This document shows positions 1-12,119 of a DNA stretch of 64,000 bases, piece by piece (position 1 is the first letter of the stretch; each line of letters opens with the position of its first letter). The stretch lies in the NCBI GenBank assembly GCA_029261925.1, contig JAJDAJ010000104.1, positions 140,001 through 204,000 of the forward strand, given 5' to 3'. A program made the position numbers and the translations under genes. The notes under the pieces are model-generated. The model did not search any database, was not told where the DNA came from, and saw nothing but the letters and a program-made list of their open reading frames with translations. The DNA comes from Deltaproteobacteria bacterium (lineage in GTDB: Bacteria; Myxococcota_A; UBA9160; SZUA-336).

Positions 1-192
1 GAGCGCCGGGCCGAGGCGCTCGACGGGGGGCTCGCCGGGCAGCGCCGCGAAGAGCGCCACCGTCGTGCTCTCGCGCAGCTCGCGCAGCGCGAGCAGCCGC
101 TCCAGCAGCGCCTCGTCCGCCGCAGGCGGGGCAGCTGCCAGGCCACGCGCCTCCACGCGGAGCGCCGCCTTCCGGGCGGCCAGGTCCGTCAC
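1..192 (-). CDS. ygfA: 5-formyltetrahydrofolate cyclo-ligase, N-terminal fragment
   Basis: Only the first 64 codons lie in the window; the C-terminal part runs off the left edge. The enzyme closes 5-formyl-THF to 5,10-methenyl-THF with ATP. The visible N-terminus (VTDLAARKAALRVEARGL, then a helix ending in a LRELRESTTVALFAALPGE segment) matches the family's basic first helix and first beta-strand. Start is a GTG at 192, seven bases after the zapA stop, so it probably sits in the zapB-zapA transcript. The zapA/cyclo-ligase neighbourhood is classical, but the 6S RNA that often lies between the two genes has no room here. Assignment rests on the N-terminus plus context. Confidence 0.8.
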   Translation of the reverse strand, partial: MTDLAARKAALRVEARGLAAAPPAADEALLERLLALRELRESTTVALFAALPGEPPVERLGPAL

Positions 193-199
193 CGACGGA

Positions 200-466
200 T
201 CAGATCGCGTCGACGAGCTCGATCAGGGAGCGGATCCGCGCATCGGGCACGACGCTGCCCGAGGAACGGCCGCGGAGCAGCTCGCTGGCGATGTTCAGTG
301 CCGCGAGCACCGCGGCGTCCTGGGAGTCGGGGGTCGAGCGGCGCACCTCGGCCAGCACCTCGTTGACGTAGCTGGCCACCTCCTCGAGGTGGTTACCGTC
401 CGCGTCGGTCCGGACCCGGTACTCCTGGCCGAGAATCTTGATCGTCGAGAGACCCGGCTCGCTCAC
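200..466 (-). CDS. zapA: Cell division protein ZapA
   Basis: 88 residues. ZapA binds and cross-links FtsZ filaments at the division ring in the cytoplasm. The opening STIKILGQEYRVRTD is the family's beta-hairpin, followed by the helix EVASYVNEVLAEVRR and the alanine-rich DAAVLAALNIASELL dimerisation helix. The protein is shorter than E. coli ZapA (109 aa), with a curtailed C-terminal coiled coil. Start is a GTG at 466 that overlaps the stop of the preceding coiled-coil gene in a GTGA, so translation is probably coupled. Confidence 0.9.
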   Translation of the reverse strand: MSEPGLSTIKILGQEYRVRTDADGNHLEEVASYVNEVLAEVRRSTPDSQDAAVLAALNIASELLRGRSSGSVVPDARIRSLIELVDAI

Positions 467-780
467 GCGCTGGCCTCCGGTGCCTGGAGCCCGTTGCCCG
501 GGGGCGCGACGGCCGCGGCCCGCTCGAGGTCCTCGACCCGACGAACCAGGCGGTCGAGACGCTCGAGCACCTGGTCGCGCACGCGCCGGCTGTCGGCGAG
601 GCGTTCGGTCAGCTGCTGGATGATCTCGTCGCGCTCCTTCAGGTCGGCCTCGAGGTGCGCCGCGCGCGACTGCACGTCGCGGTGGCGCTCCGCCAGCGCC
701 TCGATGCGCTGCTCCAGGCGCCCGAACAGATCGACACCGCCGCCTCCCGACCCGTGGCCGAGGTCGTCGAACTGACTCAT
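463..780 (-). CDS. Small coiled-coil protein, ZapB-like
   Basis: 105 residues. After a glycine-rich N-terminus (MSQFDDLGHGSGGGG), residues about 16-85 form a continuous heptad-patterned helix rich in Leu, Arg and Glu, and the tail is Ala/Pro-rich. There is no signal peptide or membrane segment. Similar short coiled coils sit immediately upstream of zapA in many proteobacteria and are annotated as ZapB-like division proteins; the link here is by position and shape only. The G-rich stretch just before the ATG at 780 can serve as ribosome-binding site. First gene of a zapB-zapA-cyclo-ligase operon. Confidence 0.65.
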   Translation of the reverse strand: MSQFDDLGHGSGGGGVDLFGRLEQRIEALAERHRDVQSRAAHLEADLKERDEIIQQLTERLADSRRVRDQVLERLDRLVRRVEDLERAAAVAPPGNGLQAPEASA

Positions 781-920
781 GCGGCCCCCCTTCAACCGAC
801 CCCTGATCTGCGGGACCGGTCCGCGATCGCGGCCACCGTCCCGCCGCGCGTCCGGGCCGCACCCGCGGAGATCCCGCGAGCATCGGCGCCGACCCGCCCG
901 GAGCGTGTGGGCACGACCCC

Positions 921-950
921 GATGGTCGAACGACGGGGCGCTGGCGTCAA
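921..950 (-). promoter_or_regulatory. Putative sigma70-type promoter for the zapB-zapA operon
   Basis: Reading the minus strand, TTGACG (950-945) is followed after about 17 bases by GACCAT/ACCATC near 927-921, giving a start about 130 bases upstream of the zapB-like ATG. The -35 is good and the -10 only fair. Confidence 0.4.
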
Positions 951-987
951 GCGCGCAGGCAGCCCCGGACACGCAAAACTCCGGCAG

Positions 988-1017
988 TTGACAGTTTTTC
1001 GGGCGCTCCGGTAGCCT
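988..1017 (+). promoter_or_regulatory. Putative sigma70-type promoter for gltBD
   Basis: A perfect TTGACA at 988-993 is followed after 18 bases by TAGCCT (1012-1017, four of six matches). Predicted transcription start is near 1024, leaving a leader of about 200 nt before gltB. It lies back to back with the zapB promoter, about 38 bases away between -35 boxes. Confidence 0.6.
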
Positions 1018-1031
1018 TCTGGCCAGTCGAG

Positions 1032-1197
1032 TTCGCCGGCACAGCGACCCGCTTCCCTCGCCCCCGCCGCCATCCGAGGTTCGCAGAGGCGGTACGAAGG
1101 GCCTGGGGGAGCAGGCGGGATCTCCCGCCACCCGTCCGGCGGCGCACCCGTCCCGCCGATCCGCCTGCGAGCGGAGGCATCGAGCGGGTGCCGCGAA
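1032..1197 (+). promoter_or_regulatory. Structured RNA leader (or small RNA) upstream of gltB
   Basis: This segment directly follows the TTGACA promoter. Its ends pair: TTCG-C-CGGC (1032-1040) and ACCCGCT (1047-1053) with AGCGGGT-GCCG-CGAA (1183-1197). A second long-range helix pairs 1083-1092 (one bulged A) with 1161-1168. Inside are GCCTG/CAGGC (1101-1105/1112-1116) and GGCGGG/CCCGCC (1114-1119/1124-1129), which share bases and so exclude each other, plus CCGC/GCGG (1161-1164/1171-1174), which competes with the second helix. No uridine run follows. It could be a regulatory leader of gltBD or a 6S-like rod RNA; I recognise no known riboswitch consensus. GC-rich DNA forms chance helices easily, so this remains tentative. 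Confidence 0.35.
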
Positions 1198-1226
1198 TGG
1201 TAAAACTGTGAGCGAGGAGTGGCGCC

Positions 1227-5764
<4,538 letters not shown>

Positions 5765-5765
<1 letters not shown>

Positions 5766-7216
5766 TGGGCAAGGCCACCGGCTTCATGGAGGAAGGGCGC
5801 AAGACGCCCGCGCGACGCGACGCCGCGGAGCGCATCCACGACTACCTCGAGATCTACCAGGATCCGGATCCGCAGTTCATCTCGACGCAGGCCGCGCGCT
5901 GCATGGACTGCGGCGTGCCGTTCTGCAACAACGGCTGCCCGCTCGGCAACATCATCCCCGACTTCAATGATCTGGTGTACCGGGACAAGTGGCAGGACGC
6001 GCTCGAGCGCCTGCACCGTACCAACAACTTCCCGGAGTTCACCGGCCGCATCTGTCCGGCGCCCTGCGAGTCGGCCTGCGTGCTCGGGATCAACGACGAT
6101 CCCGTCACCATCGAGTTCATCGAGAAGACCATCGCCGAGCGGGGCTTCGCGGAGGGCTGGGTCACCCCGCAGCCGCCCGCGGTCCGCTCGGGCAAGCGCG
6201 TGGCAGTGGTCGGCTCGGGCCCCGCGGGCATGGCGGCAGCTGCGCAGCTCAACCGGGCCGGGCACGCCGTCGTGCTCTTCGAGAAGAACGAGCGCATCGG
6301 GGGCCTGCTGCGCCTGGGCATCCCGGACTTCAAACTCGAGAAGTGGGTCATCGACCGGCGAATGGACGTGATGGAGGCGGAGGGCGTCGAGTTCCGGACA
6401 GGCGTGCACGTGGGGGTCGACGTCTCGGCCGCGCAGCTCGTCGAGGAGTTCGATGCGGTTCTCCTCACCGGAGGCGCGGAGCACCCGCGCGACCTGCCGG
6501 TGCCGGGCCGCGAGCTCGACGGGGTGCACTTCGCCATGGAGTTCCTGACGCAGCAGAACCGCCGCGTCGCGGCCACGCCCGTCGAGGTGGCCGACATCCT
6601 CGCCGCCGGCAAGAACGTCGTCGTGCTCGGGGGCGGCGACACCGGCTCGGACTGCATCGGCACCAGCCACCGGCAGGGCGCGAAGCACGTGTACAACTTC
6701 GAGCTGCTCTCGAAGCCGCCCGAGGGACGCCCCGACGACACGCCCTGGCCCGTACACCCGGCCCCCGCGGCCATGCTGCGCCAGTCCAGCTCCCACGAGG
6801 AGGGCGGCTCGCGCGACTGGGGCATCTCCACGAAGTCGTTCAGCGGCAGCGGGGGCAAGCTGACCGCGCTGAACGGCGTGCGCGTGCGCTTCGGCGATCC
6901 GGACCCCGCCACGGGCCGCCGGCCGATGGAGGAGATCCCGGGCAGCGAGTTCGCGATCGAGGCGGAGCTCGTGCTGCTCGCGCTGGGCTTCCTGGGCCCC
7001 GTGCAGGAGGGGATGGTCGGCGAGCTCGGAGTGAAGCTGACCGACCGGGGCAACGTCTGGACCGAGGCGGGCGAGATGTGGGGGCAGAACTTCCGCACCA
7101 GCCTGCCCGGGGTGTATGCCGCCGGCGACATGCGCCGCGGCCAGTCCCTGGTGGTCTGGGCGATCGCCGAGGGCAGGCAGGCGGCCGAGCAGATCGACCG
7201 CGACCTGAGCGCCTGA
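5765..7216 (+). CDS. gltD: Glutamate synthase (NADPH) small subunit
   Basis: 483 residues. This FAD/iron-sulphur subunit takes electrons from NADPH and passes them to GltB. N-terminal cysteines in CMDCGVPFCNNGCPLG and CPAPCESACVLG bind two 4Fe-4S clusters. The FAD Rossmann motif is VVGSGPAGMAAAAQLN at about residue 145, and the NADPH motif is VLGGGDTGSDC at about 288. The C-terminal GVYAAGDMRRGQSLVVWAI is the second FAD contact. The ATG overlaps the gltB stop (TGATG), giving tight 1:1 coupling. Confidence 0.98.
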
Positions 7217-7259
7217 GGCGCTAACCTCGGTCCCGCGGCCACCGCGCGGGAGGCCAGGC

Positions 7260-8660
7260 GTGCTCAAGCGCTACGGCGAGGTGATCCGGACCGTATCGAT
7301 GGTCGCCGATCTGGCGATCGTCGCGGTGGCGTGGCTCGCGGCGATCTGGCTGCGCTTCGAGGCGGACTGGCTACCCGAGCCCCCGCTATACAACCCGCGC
7401 TGGAGCGAGTCCGCGCTGCTGCTCGGGCTGATCCTCCCGACCTGGCACGTGGCCCTGCGCGCTCGCGAGCTCTACGACCCGCGCCGCATGCGCTCGCTCT
7501 CGCGCGAGATCCGGCACCTGGGCGAGGCCACGGCCCTCGGTGCGCTGGTCCTGATCGCCGCGACCTTCTTCCTGAAGCTCTCGTGGCTGTCGCGGCTGGT
7601 GGTCGGGATCTTCCTGGCGCTGAGCGCATCCGGCCTGCTCGTCTGGCGGCTCGGGGTCCGCGTGCTGATGCAGCAGGTCCGCCGGCGGGGCTACAACCAG
7701 CGCAGCGTGCTCATCGTCGGCACGGGAGACGTGGCGCGGGCGGTATACCGGCGCCTGCTGCGCCACCCGGAGACCGGCTTCCGGATCGTCGGCGTGCTCG
7801 GCCCGGCGCCCGACCCCGCCCGCGGCGAGCTACCGGCGCTGCGGGGCGGCTACGAGGCCCTGCACGCGCTGGTCGCCGGGGAGCTGATCGACCAGGTGAT
7901 CATCGCGCTCGATCGCGGCGAGGCGATCGATCCCGTCAAGCTGGTCGAGGAGCTGTCGGACACCACCGCCGCCGTGCGCATCGTTCCCGACCTGCTGGGG
8001 CTGACCACCGTGCAGTCGGGGATCGAGGATCTCGACGGGCTGCCCATGATCCGGCTGGTGGAGACACCGCTGCTCGGCTGGAGTCGCGTGTCCAAGCGCG
8101 GGTTCGACCTGCTGGCCTCCGGCGCGGGGCTGGTGCTGCTCTCGCCGCTGCTCGCCCTGGTCGCCGCAGCGGTCAAGCTCACCTCTCCCGGCCCCGTGTT
8201 CTACCGCCAGCAGCGCATGAGCATCGACGGCGAGCTCTTCGAGATGATCAAGTTCCGCAGCATGCGCAGCGACGCCGAGCGCGAGACGGGTCCAGTCTGG
8301 GCGGCCGCCGGGGACGACCGGCGCACCCCCATCGGCCGCCTCCTGCGCAGCACGAATCTCGACGAGCTGCCGCAGCTCTGGAACGTGCTGCGCGGCGACA
8401 TGAGCCTGGTGGGGCCCCGGCCCGAGCGACCGGAGTTCATCCACCAGTTCCGCGACCAGATGCCCGGCTACATGCTGCGGCACAAGGTCCGCGGCGGGCT
8501 GACCGGCTGGGCCCAGGTCAACGGCTGCAGGGGCAATACCTCGATCGAACGCCGGCTCGAGTACGACATCGAGTACCTGCGGCGCTGGTCGCTGGTCTTC
8601 GACCTGAAGATCATCGTCCTGACCTTCCTGCGCGGCTTCCGCGATCCCAACGCGTACTGA
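7260..8660 (+). CDS. Undecaprenyl-phosphate sugar phosphotransferase (WcaJ/WbaP family)
   Basis: 466 residues. Enzymes of this type load the first sugar-1-phosphate (often glucose-1-P) onto undecaprenyl phosphate to begin exopolysaccharide or O-antigen repeats. About four hydrophobic segments occupy residues 10-130, then a Rossmann-like domain ([18 protein letters not shown]) and the catalytic bacterial sugar transferase domain from about 275: KRGFDLL membrane helix, [29 protein letters not shown] and [16 protein letters not shown] before the GTG at 7260 fixes the start, 43 bases after gltD. No other polysaccharide genes adjoin it, so the glycan is unknown. Confidence 0.9.
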   Translation: MLKRYGEVIRTVSMVADLAIVAVAWLAAIWLRFEADWLPEPPLYNPRWSESALLLGLILPTWHVALRARELYDPRRMRSLSREIRHLGEATALGALVLIAATFFLKLSWLSRLVVGIFLALSASGLLVWRLGVRVLMQQVRRRGYNQRSVLIVGTGDVARAVYRRLLRHPETGFRIVGVLGPAPDPARGELPALRGGYEALHALVAGELIDQVIIALDRGEAIDPVKLVEELSDTTAAVRIVPDLLGLTTVQSGIEDLDGLPMIRLVETPLLGWSRVSKRGFDLLASGAGLVLLSPLLALVAAAVKLTSPGPVFYRQQRMSIDGELFEMIKFRSMRSDAERETGPVWAAAGDDRRTPIGRLLRSTNLDELPQLWNVLRGDMSLVGPRPERPEFIHQFRDQMPGYMLRHKVRGGLTGWAQVNGCRGNTSIERRLEYDIEYLRRWSLVFDLKIIVLTFLRGFRDPNAY

Positions 8661-8736
8661 GCGGTCAGCTGGCCCCGCCCCGCCCGGGGTCGATGAGACC
8701 CTAAAGCGACCGCCGGATCCGCCGATCCAGATTCAC

Positions 8737-8883
8737 ATGCGAATCCACTGGACAGCAGCGAGCAGGCGCGACGAGTCGACCTCCGGCGAGACCTCCCGGG
8801 GCCAGAACGACGAGGCCAGCCAGCAGCCGGACGATGGCTGGCACTGGGATCCGGTCTCGCGGACGCTCCACCGGATCTCGTAA
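8737..8883 (+). CDS. Possible small ORF of 48 residues, unknown
   Basis: ATG at 8737 to TAA at 8883, inside the 303-bp gap between the phosphotransferase and the Rrf2-like gene. The peptide is polar and Ser/Asp/Arg-rich, ends with a tryptophan cluster (DDGWHWDPVSRTLHRIS), and its third codon positions are as GC-rich as in neighbouring genes. There is no clear ribosome-binding site and no signal peptide. It may be non-coding. Apart from this and the promoter-like site at 8929-8956, I see nothing else in the gap. Confidence 0.25.
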   Translation: MRIHWTAASRRDESTSGETSRGQNDEASQQPDDGWHWDPVSRTLHRIS

Positions 8884-8928
8884 GTGCCTGAAAAATGGAC
8901 ACTCTGATCGGATATCTCGGTCCCGGTG

Positions 8929-8956
8929 TTGACGCCGCGCCCGGCGTTCCTACATC
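8929..8956 (+). promoter_or_regulatory. Putative promoter immediately before the Rrf2-like gene
   Basis: TTGACG (8929-8934), a 16-base spacer, then TACATC (8951-8956). The expected start is about 8962-8964, which coincides with the ATG at 8964, so the mRNA would be leaderless. Confidence 0.35.
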
Positions 8957-8963
8957 CCGGAGC

Positions 8964-9314
8964 ATGCCCAAGCCGACCCGAAACGCCATGGAGGGCCTGC
9001 GCTGCCTCGAGCAGCTCGGTCTTGCACCCCAGCACCTGAGCGCCGCCGCCATCGCCCGCGCCGAGGGCATGGATCCGGCGCTCACCACCGACCTCCTCGA
9101 GACGCTGGGAGCCGCCGGCTTCGTCGAGGCAGACCCCGACGCTCCGGGCCACTACCGCCTCACCCGTGTGCCCCGCGAGATCCGCGTGTCCGAGGTCTGG
9201 GCGGCGCTGACGCGGGAGAGCGGAGCTCGCGGTGCGGGCGGCCCCACGCTCCAGCACGTGATCGACTGGGAGGCCCGGGTCTTCGCCAGCGTGGAGCCGG
9301 CCCAGGCGCTCTAG
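8964..9314 (+). CDS. Small winged-helix regulator, Rrf2-like
   Basis: 116 residues from the ATG at 8964. The order of helices (RNAMEGLRCLEQLG, LSAAAIARAEGMDPALTTDLLETLGAAGFV) and the wing (HYRLTRVPREIRVSEVWAAL) are those of Rrf2-type DNA-binding proteins. The cysteine triad of IscR/NsrR-type Fe-S sensors is absent, so any ligand is unknown. I prefer 8964 because family members begin a few residues before the first helix; an in-frame ATG at 8895 would add 23 residues that look unlike protein. It stands alone between a plus-strand gene and the convergent glpK. Confidence 0.65.
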   Translation: MPKPTRNAMEGLRCLEQLGLAPQHLSAAAIARAEGMDPALTTDLLETLGAAGFVEADPDAPGHYRLTRVPREIRVSEVWAALTRESGARGAGGPTLQHVIDWEARVFASVEPAQAL

Positions 9315-9334
9315 GCCGGGCCGGGCCCCGCGGC

Positions 9335-10834
9335 TCAGACCTCGTCGGCCCAGCCCAGGGAGCGCTCCACCGCGCGCCGCCAGCCCGCCAGCGCCCGTGC
9401 GCGCGCGGCGGCGTCGAGGCCGGGCTCGAAGCGACGGTCTTCCTGCCAGTTGGCGCGGATCGCGTCGCGGTCGGGCCAGAAGCCGACCGCCAGCCCTGCC
9501 AGGTAGGCGGCGCCCAGCGCGGTCGTCTCCAGCACGCGCGGTCGCCGCACCGGCACGCCGATCAGGTCGGCCTGGAACTGCATCAGGAAGTCGTTGGCCG
9601 ACGCGCCGCCATCGACCTGGAGCGCCCCGGGCCGGAGCCCGGCGTCCTGCTCGAAGCACTGCAGGACCTCGGCCGTCTGGTAGGCGATCGACTCGAGGGC
9701 GGCACGGACCACCTGGGCGCGCGTGGTGCCGCGCGTCAGGCCGACCAGCGCACCCCGGGCCGCGGGATCCCAGTGCGGCGCGCCGAGGCCCGTGAACGCC
9801 GGCACCAGGTACACGCCGTCGGTTGAATCGACCGAGCGCGCCAGCGACTCGCTCTCGGCCGCGTTGCGGATGAGCCCGAGCTGGTCGCGGAGCCACTGGA
9901 CCGCTGCACCCGCCACGAAGATCGAGCCCTCGAGCGCGTACTCGACGCGTCCGTCGAGGCCCCAGGCGATCGTGGTCAGCAGCCCGCTGTCGGAGGCGCG
10001 CGCCTCGCCCCCCGTGTTCATGAGCACGAAGCAGCCCGTTCCGTACGTGTTCTTGATGCTGCCGGGCTCATAGCATGCCTGGCCGAAGAGCGACGCCTGC
10101 TGGTCGCCCGCGACCCCGGTGATGGGCACGCTACCGCCCGCGATCAGGTCCGGCTCGGTCTCGCCGAAGTGCCCGCTGGAGTCGCGCACTTCGGGCAGCA
10201 TCTCGGGCGGAACCTCGAGCACGGCGCAGAGGTCGGGATCCCAGCGCAGCCCGTGCACGTCGTAGAGCAGGGTGCGCGACGCGTTGCTGTACTCGGTCGC
10301 GTGCACGCGACCGCCGGTCAGCTTGTAGATCAGCCAGCTGTCCACCGTTCCGAAGCAGAGCTCGCCGCGCGCCGCCCGGGCCCGCGCGCCGTCGACGCGG
10401 TCGAGGATCCAGCGGACCTTGGTCGCCGAGAAGTAGGCGTCGACCACCAGCCCCGTGCGCTCGCGGATCAGCGGCTCGTGGCCGTCCGCGACCAGTCGCT
10501 CGCAGATCCCGGCGCTCTGGCGCGACTGCCAGACGATCGCGTTGTACAGCGGCTCGCCCGTCGCGCGGTCCCAGACGACCGCCGTCTCGCGCTGGTTCGT
10601 GATGCCGATGGCCGCGATCTCGCGAGCCCCGATTCCCGCCCGCGCCAGCGCCTCGCGCAGCGCGAGCAGCTGGGACTCCCAGATCTCGAGCGGATCGTGC
10701 TCCACCCAGCCGGGCTCGGGAAAGTACTGCGTGAACTCGTGGGCGCTGCTGGCCACGATGCTGCCGGCGTGGTCGAAGACGACGGCACGCGAGCTCGTCG
10801 TGCCCTGGTCGAGCGCCACCACGTAGTCCGGCAT
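9335..10834 (-). CDS. glpK: Glycerol kinase
   Basis: 499 residues, the usual size. Phosphorylates glycerol to sn-glycerol-3-phosphate with ATP. The FGGY-family N-terminal phosphate motif [16 protein letters not shown] is intact, as are [13 protein letters not shown], the glycerol contact region and [13 protein letters not shown]. The C-terminal half has [11 protein letters not shown], the adenosine motif [16 protein letters not shown] and the [17 protein letters not shown] signature. ATG at 10834 is seven bases after the ftsY stop. No glpF, glpD or glpR is nearby, so placement behind ftsY is unusual. I see no regulator site. Confidence 0.97.
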   Translation of the reverse strand: MPDYVVALDQGTTSSRAVVFDHAGSIVASSAHEFTQYFPEPGWVEHDPLEIWESQLLALREALARAGIGAREIAAIGITNQRETAVVWDRATGEPLYNAIVWQSRQSAGICERLVADGHEPLIRERTGLVVDAYFSATKVRWILDRVDGARARAARGELCFGTVDSWLIYKLTGGRVHATEYSNASRTLLYDVHGLRWDPDLCAVLEVPPEMLPEVRDSSGHFGETEPDLIAGGSVPITGVAGDQQASLFGQACYEPGSIKNTYGTGCFVLMNTGGEARASDSGLLTTIAWGLDGRVEYALEGSIFVAGAAVQWLRDQLGLIRNAAESESLARSVDSTDGVYLVPAFTGLGAPHWDPAARGALVGLTRGTTRAQVVRAALESIAYQTAEVLQCFEQDAGLRPGALQVDGGASANDFLMQFQADLIGVPVRRPRVLETTALGAAYLAGLAVGFWPDRDAIRANWQEDRRFEPGLDAAARARALAGWRRAVERSLGWADEV

Positions 10835-10841
10835 ACGCGTC

Positions 10842-12065
10842 CTACCCCTCGGGGGTGAACAGGGCGCGGACGAAGTCCGCTGCGACGAAGTCGTACAGGT
10901 CGTCGACGCCCTCACCGATGCCCACGTAGCGCACGGGCAGGGAGACCTCCTGCGCGATCCCCAGCACGACGCCACCCTTGGCCGTGCCATCGAGCTTGGT
11001 CAGGACGATGCCGGTCAGGGGCACGGCGCGCGAGAACTCCTGCGCCTGGCGGATCGCATTCTGGCCGGTGTTCCCGTCCACGACGAGCAGCGTCTCGTGG
11101 GGCGCGTCGGGCATCTCCTTGCGAATCACGCGGGCGACCTTGGCCAGCTCGTCCATCAGGCCCTGGTCCGTCTGCAGCCGACCGGCGGTGTCCACGACGA
11201 CCACGTCGGCGCCCTCGGCGCGCGCGTGCTTGACCGCGTCGAAGGCGACCGCCGCCGGATCCCCGCCCGGCTCTCCGCGCACCAGGTCCGCACCGGTGCG
11301 CTCGGCCCAGACCGCCAGCTGGTCGATGGCCGCGGCGCGATAGGTGTCGCCGGCCGCCAGCACCACGGCCTTGCCCTCGGCGCGCCAGCGAGCCGCGAGC
11401 TTACCGATCGAGGTGGTCTTGCCCGAGCCGTTGACCCCGACCACGAGCACCACGTGCGGGGACGAGGCCACATCGATCGCCGGCTGCGGCACCGCGTCGA
11501 GCATCTCCAGCGCGGCTCGCTCGAGCGCGGGCCGCACCTCTCCCGGCGACCCCGCGGCGCGCGCGGCCTCGAGCAGCTGCTCGGCGGTGCGCACGCCGAT
11601 GTCGGCGCCGAAGAGCACCGCCTCGACCTCCTCGAGCGCCCCGGCGTCGAGCTCCGCGCGCCCCCGGAGAAGCGCGTCGATGCGGCCGGCCAGCGCGCCC
11701 CGGCTCTTGCGCAGCCCGCCCAGCCAGTCGGGCGCGCGCCGCGGCTCCGGTGCGGGAGCTGGCGCGGGCTCCGGTACGGGCTCCGGCGCGGGCCTGAGCG
11801 CGGGAGGTGGGGTCGGCGCGACCGCCGCCGGTGCGGCGGGCTCTGCCGTGACGACGGGCGGGGGCGCCGCGGCCGGCTCGGAGCGCGGTGCGGGTGATCG
11901 GGCCGGAGCCGGCGCGCGTCGCGCGGCGCGCTCCGCGGCCTCGCGCGCCGCCCGCGCCCGCGACTGGCGCACGGCGCGGGGAAAGCCGACGACGAAGGTC
12001 ACGGCCGCACCCGCGCAGAAGGCGAGCGTCAGCGCGGGCAGCAGTACGGACAGCAGCTCACTCAA
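10842..12065 (-). CDS. ftsY: Signal recognition particle receptor FtsY
   Basis: 407 residues. This GTPase docks SRP-ribosome complexes at the inner membrane. It has an N-terminal hydrophobic anchor (about 6-28), a Pro/Ala/Glu linker (about 50-110) in place of the long acidic A domain, then the NG domain: N bundle from 115, G1 [13 protein letters not shown] (210-222), [15 protein letters not shown], and [10 protein letters not shown] near the C-terminus. Start appears to be a TTG at 12065 with no clear ribosome-binding site. A TAGACT -10-like hexamer lies shortly upstream. Sits 54 bases after smc. Confidence 0.96.
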   Translation of the reverse strand: MSELLSVLLPALTLAFCAGAAVTFVVGFPRAVRQSRARAAREAAERAARRAPAPARSPAPRSEPAAAPPPVVTAEPAAPAAVAPTPPPALRPAPEPVPEPAPAPAPEPRRAPDWLGGLRKSRGALAGRIDALLRGRAELDAGALEEVEAVLFGADIGVRTAEQLLEAARAAGSPGEVRPALERAALEMLDAVPQPAIDVASSPHVVLVVGVNGSGKTTSIGKLAARWRAEGKAVVLAAGDTYRAAAIDQLAVWAERTGADLVRGEPGGDPAAVAFDAVKHARAEGADVVVVDTAGRLQTDQGLMDELAKVARVIRKEMPDAPHETLLVVDGNTGQNAIRQAQEFSRAVPLTGIVLTKLDGTAKGGVVLGIAQEVSLPVRYVGIGEGVDDLYDFVAADFVRALFTPEG

Positions 12066-12119
12066 GATGCGCGCAGTCTAGCAAGCAGCGGGCGGCCGGC
12101 CGGGGCCCGCGACGGCGGC

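Noticed and set aside
193-199. 6S RNA in its usual place between zapA and the cyclo-ligase
   Set aside because: Only seven bases separate the genes, so no such RNA fits there.
9315-9334. GGCCGGGCC-type palindrome between the convergent Rrf2-like gene and glpK
   Set aside because: Short and lacks a T-run, so I do not call a terminator.
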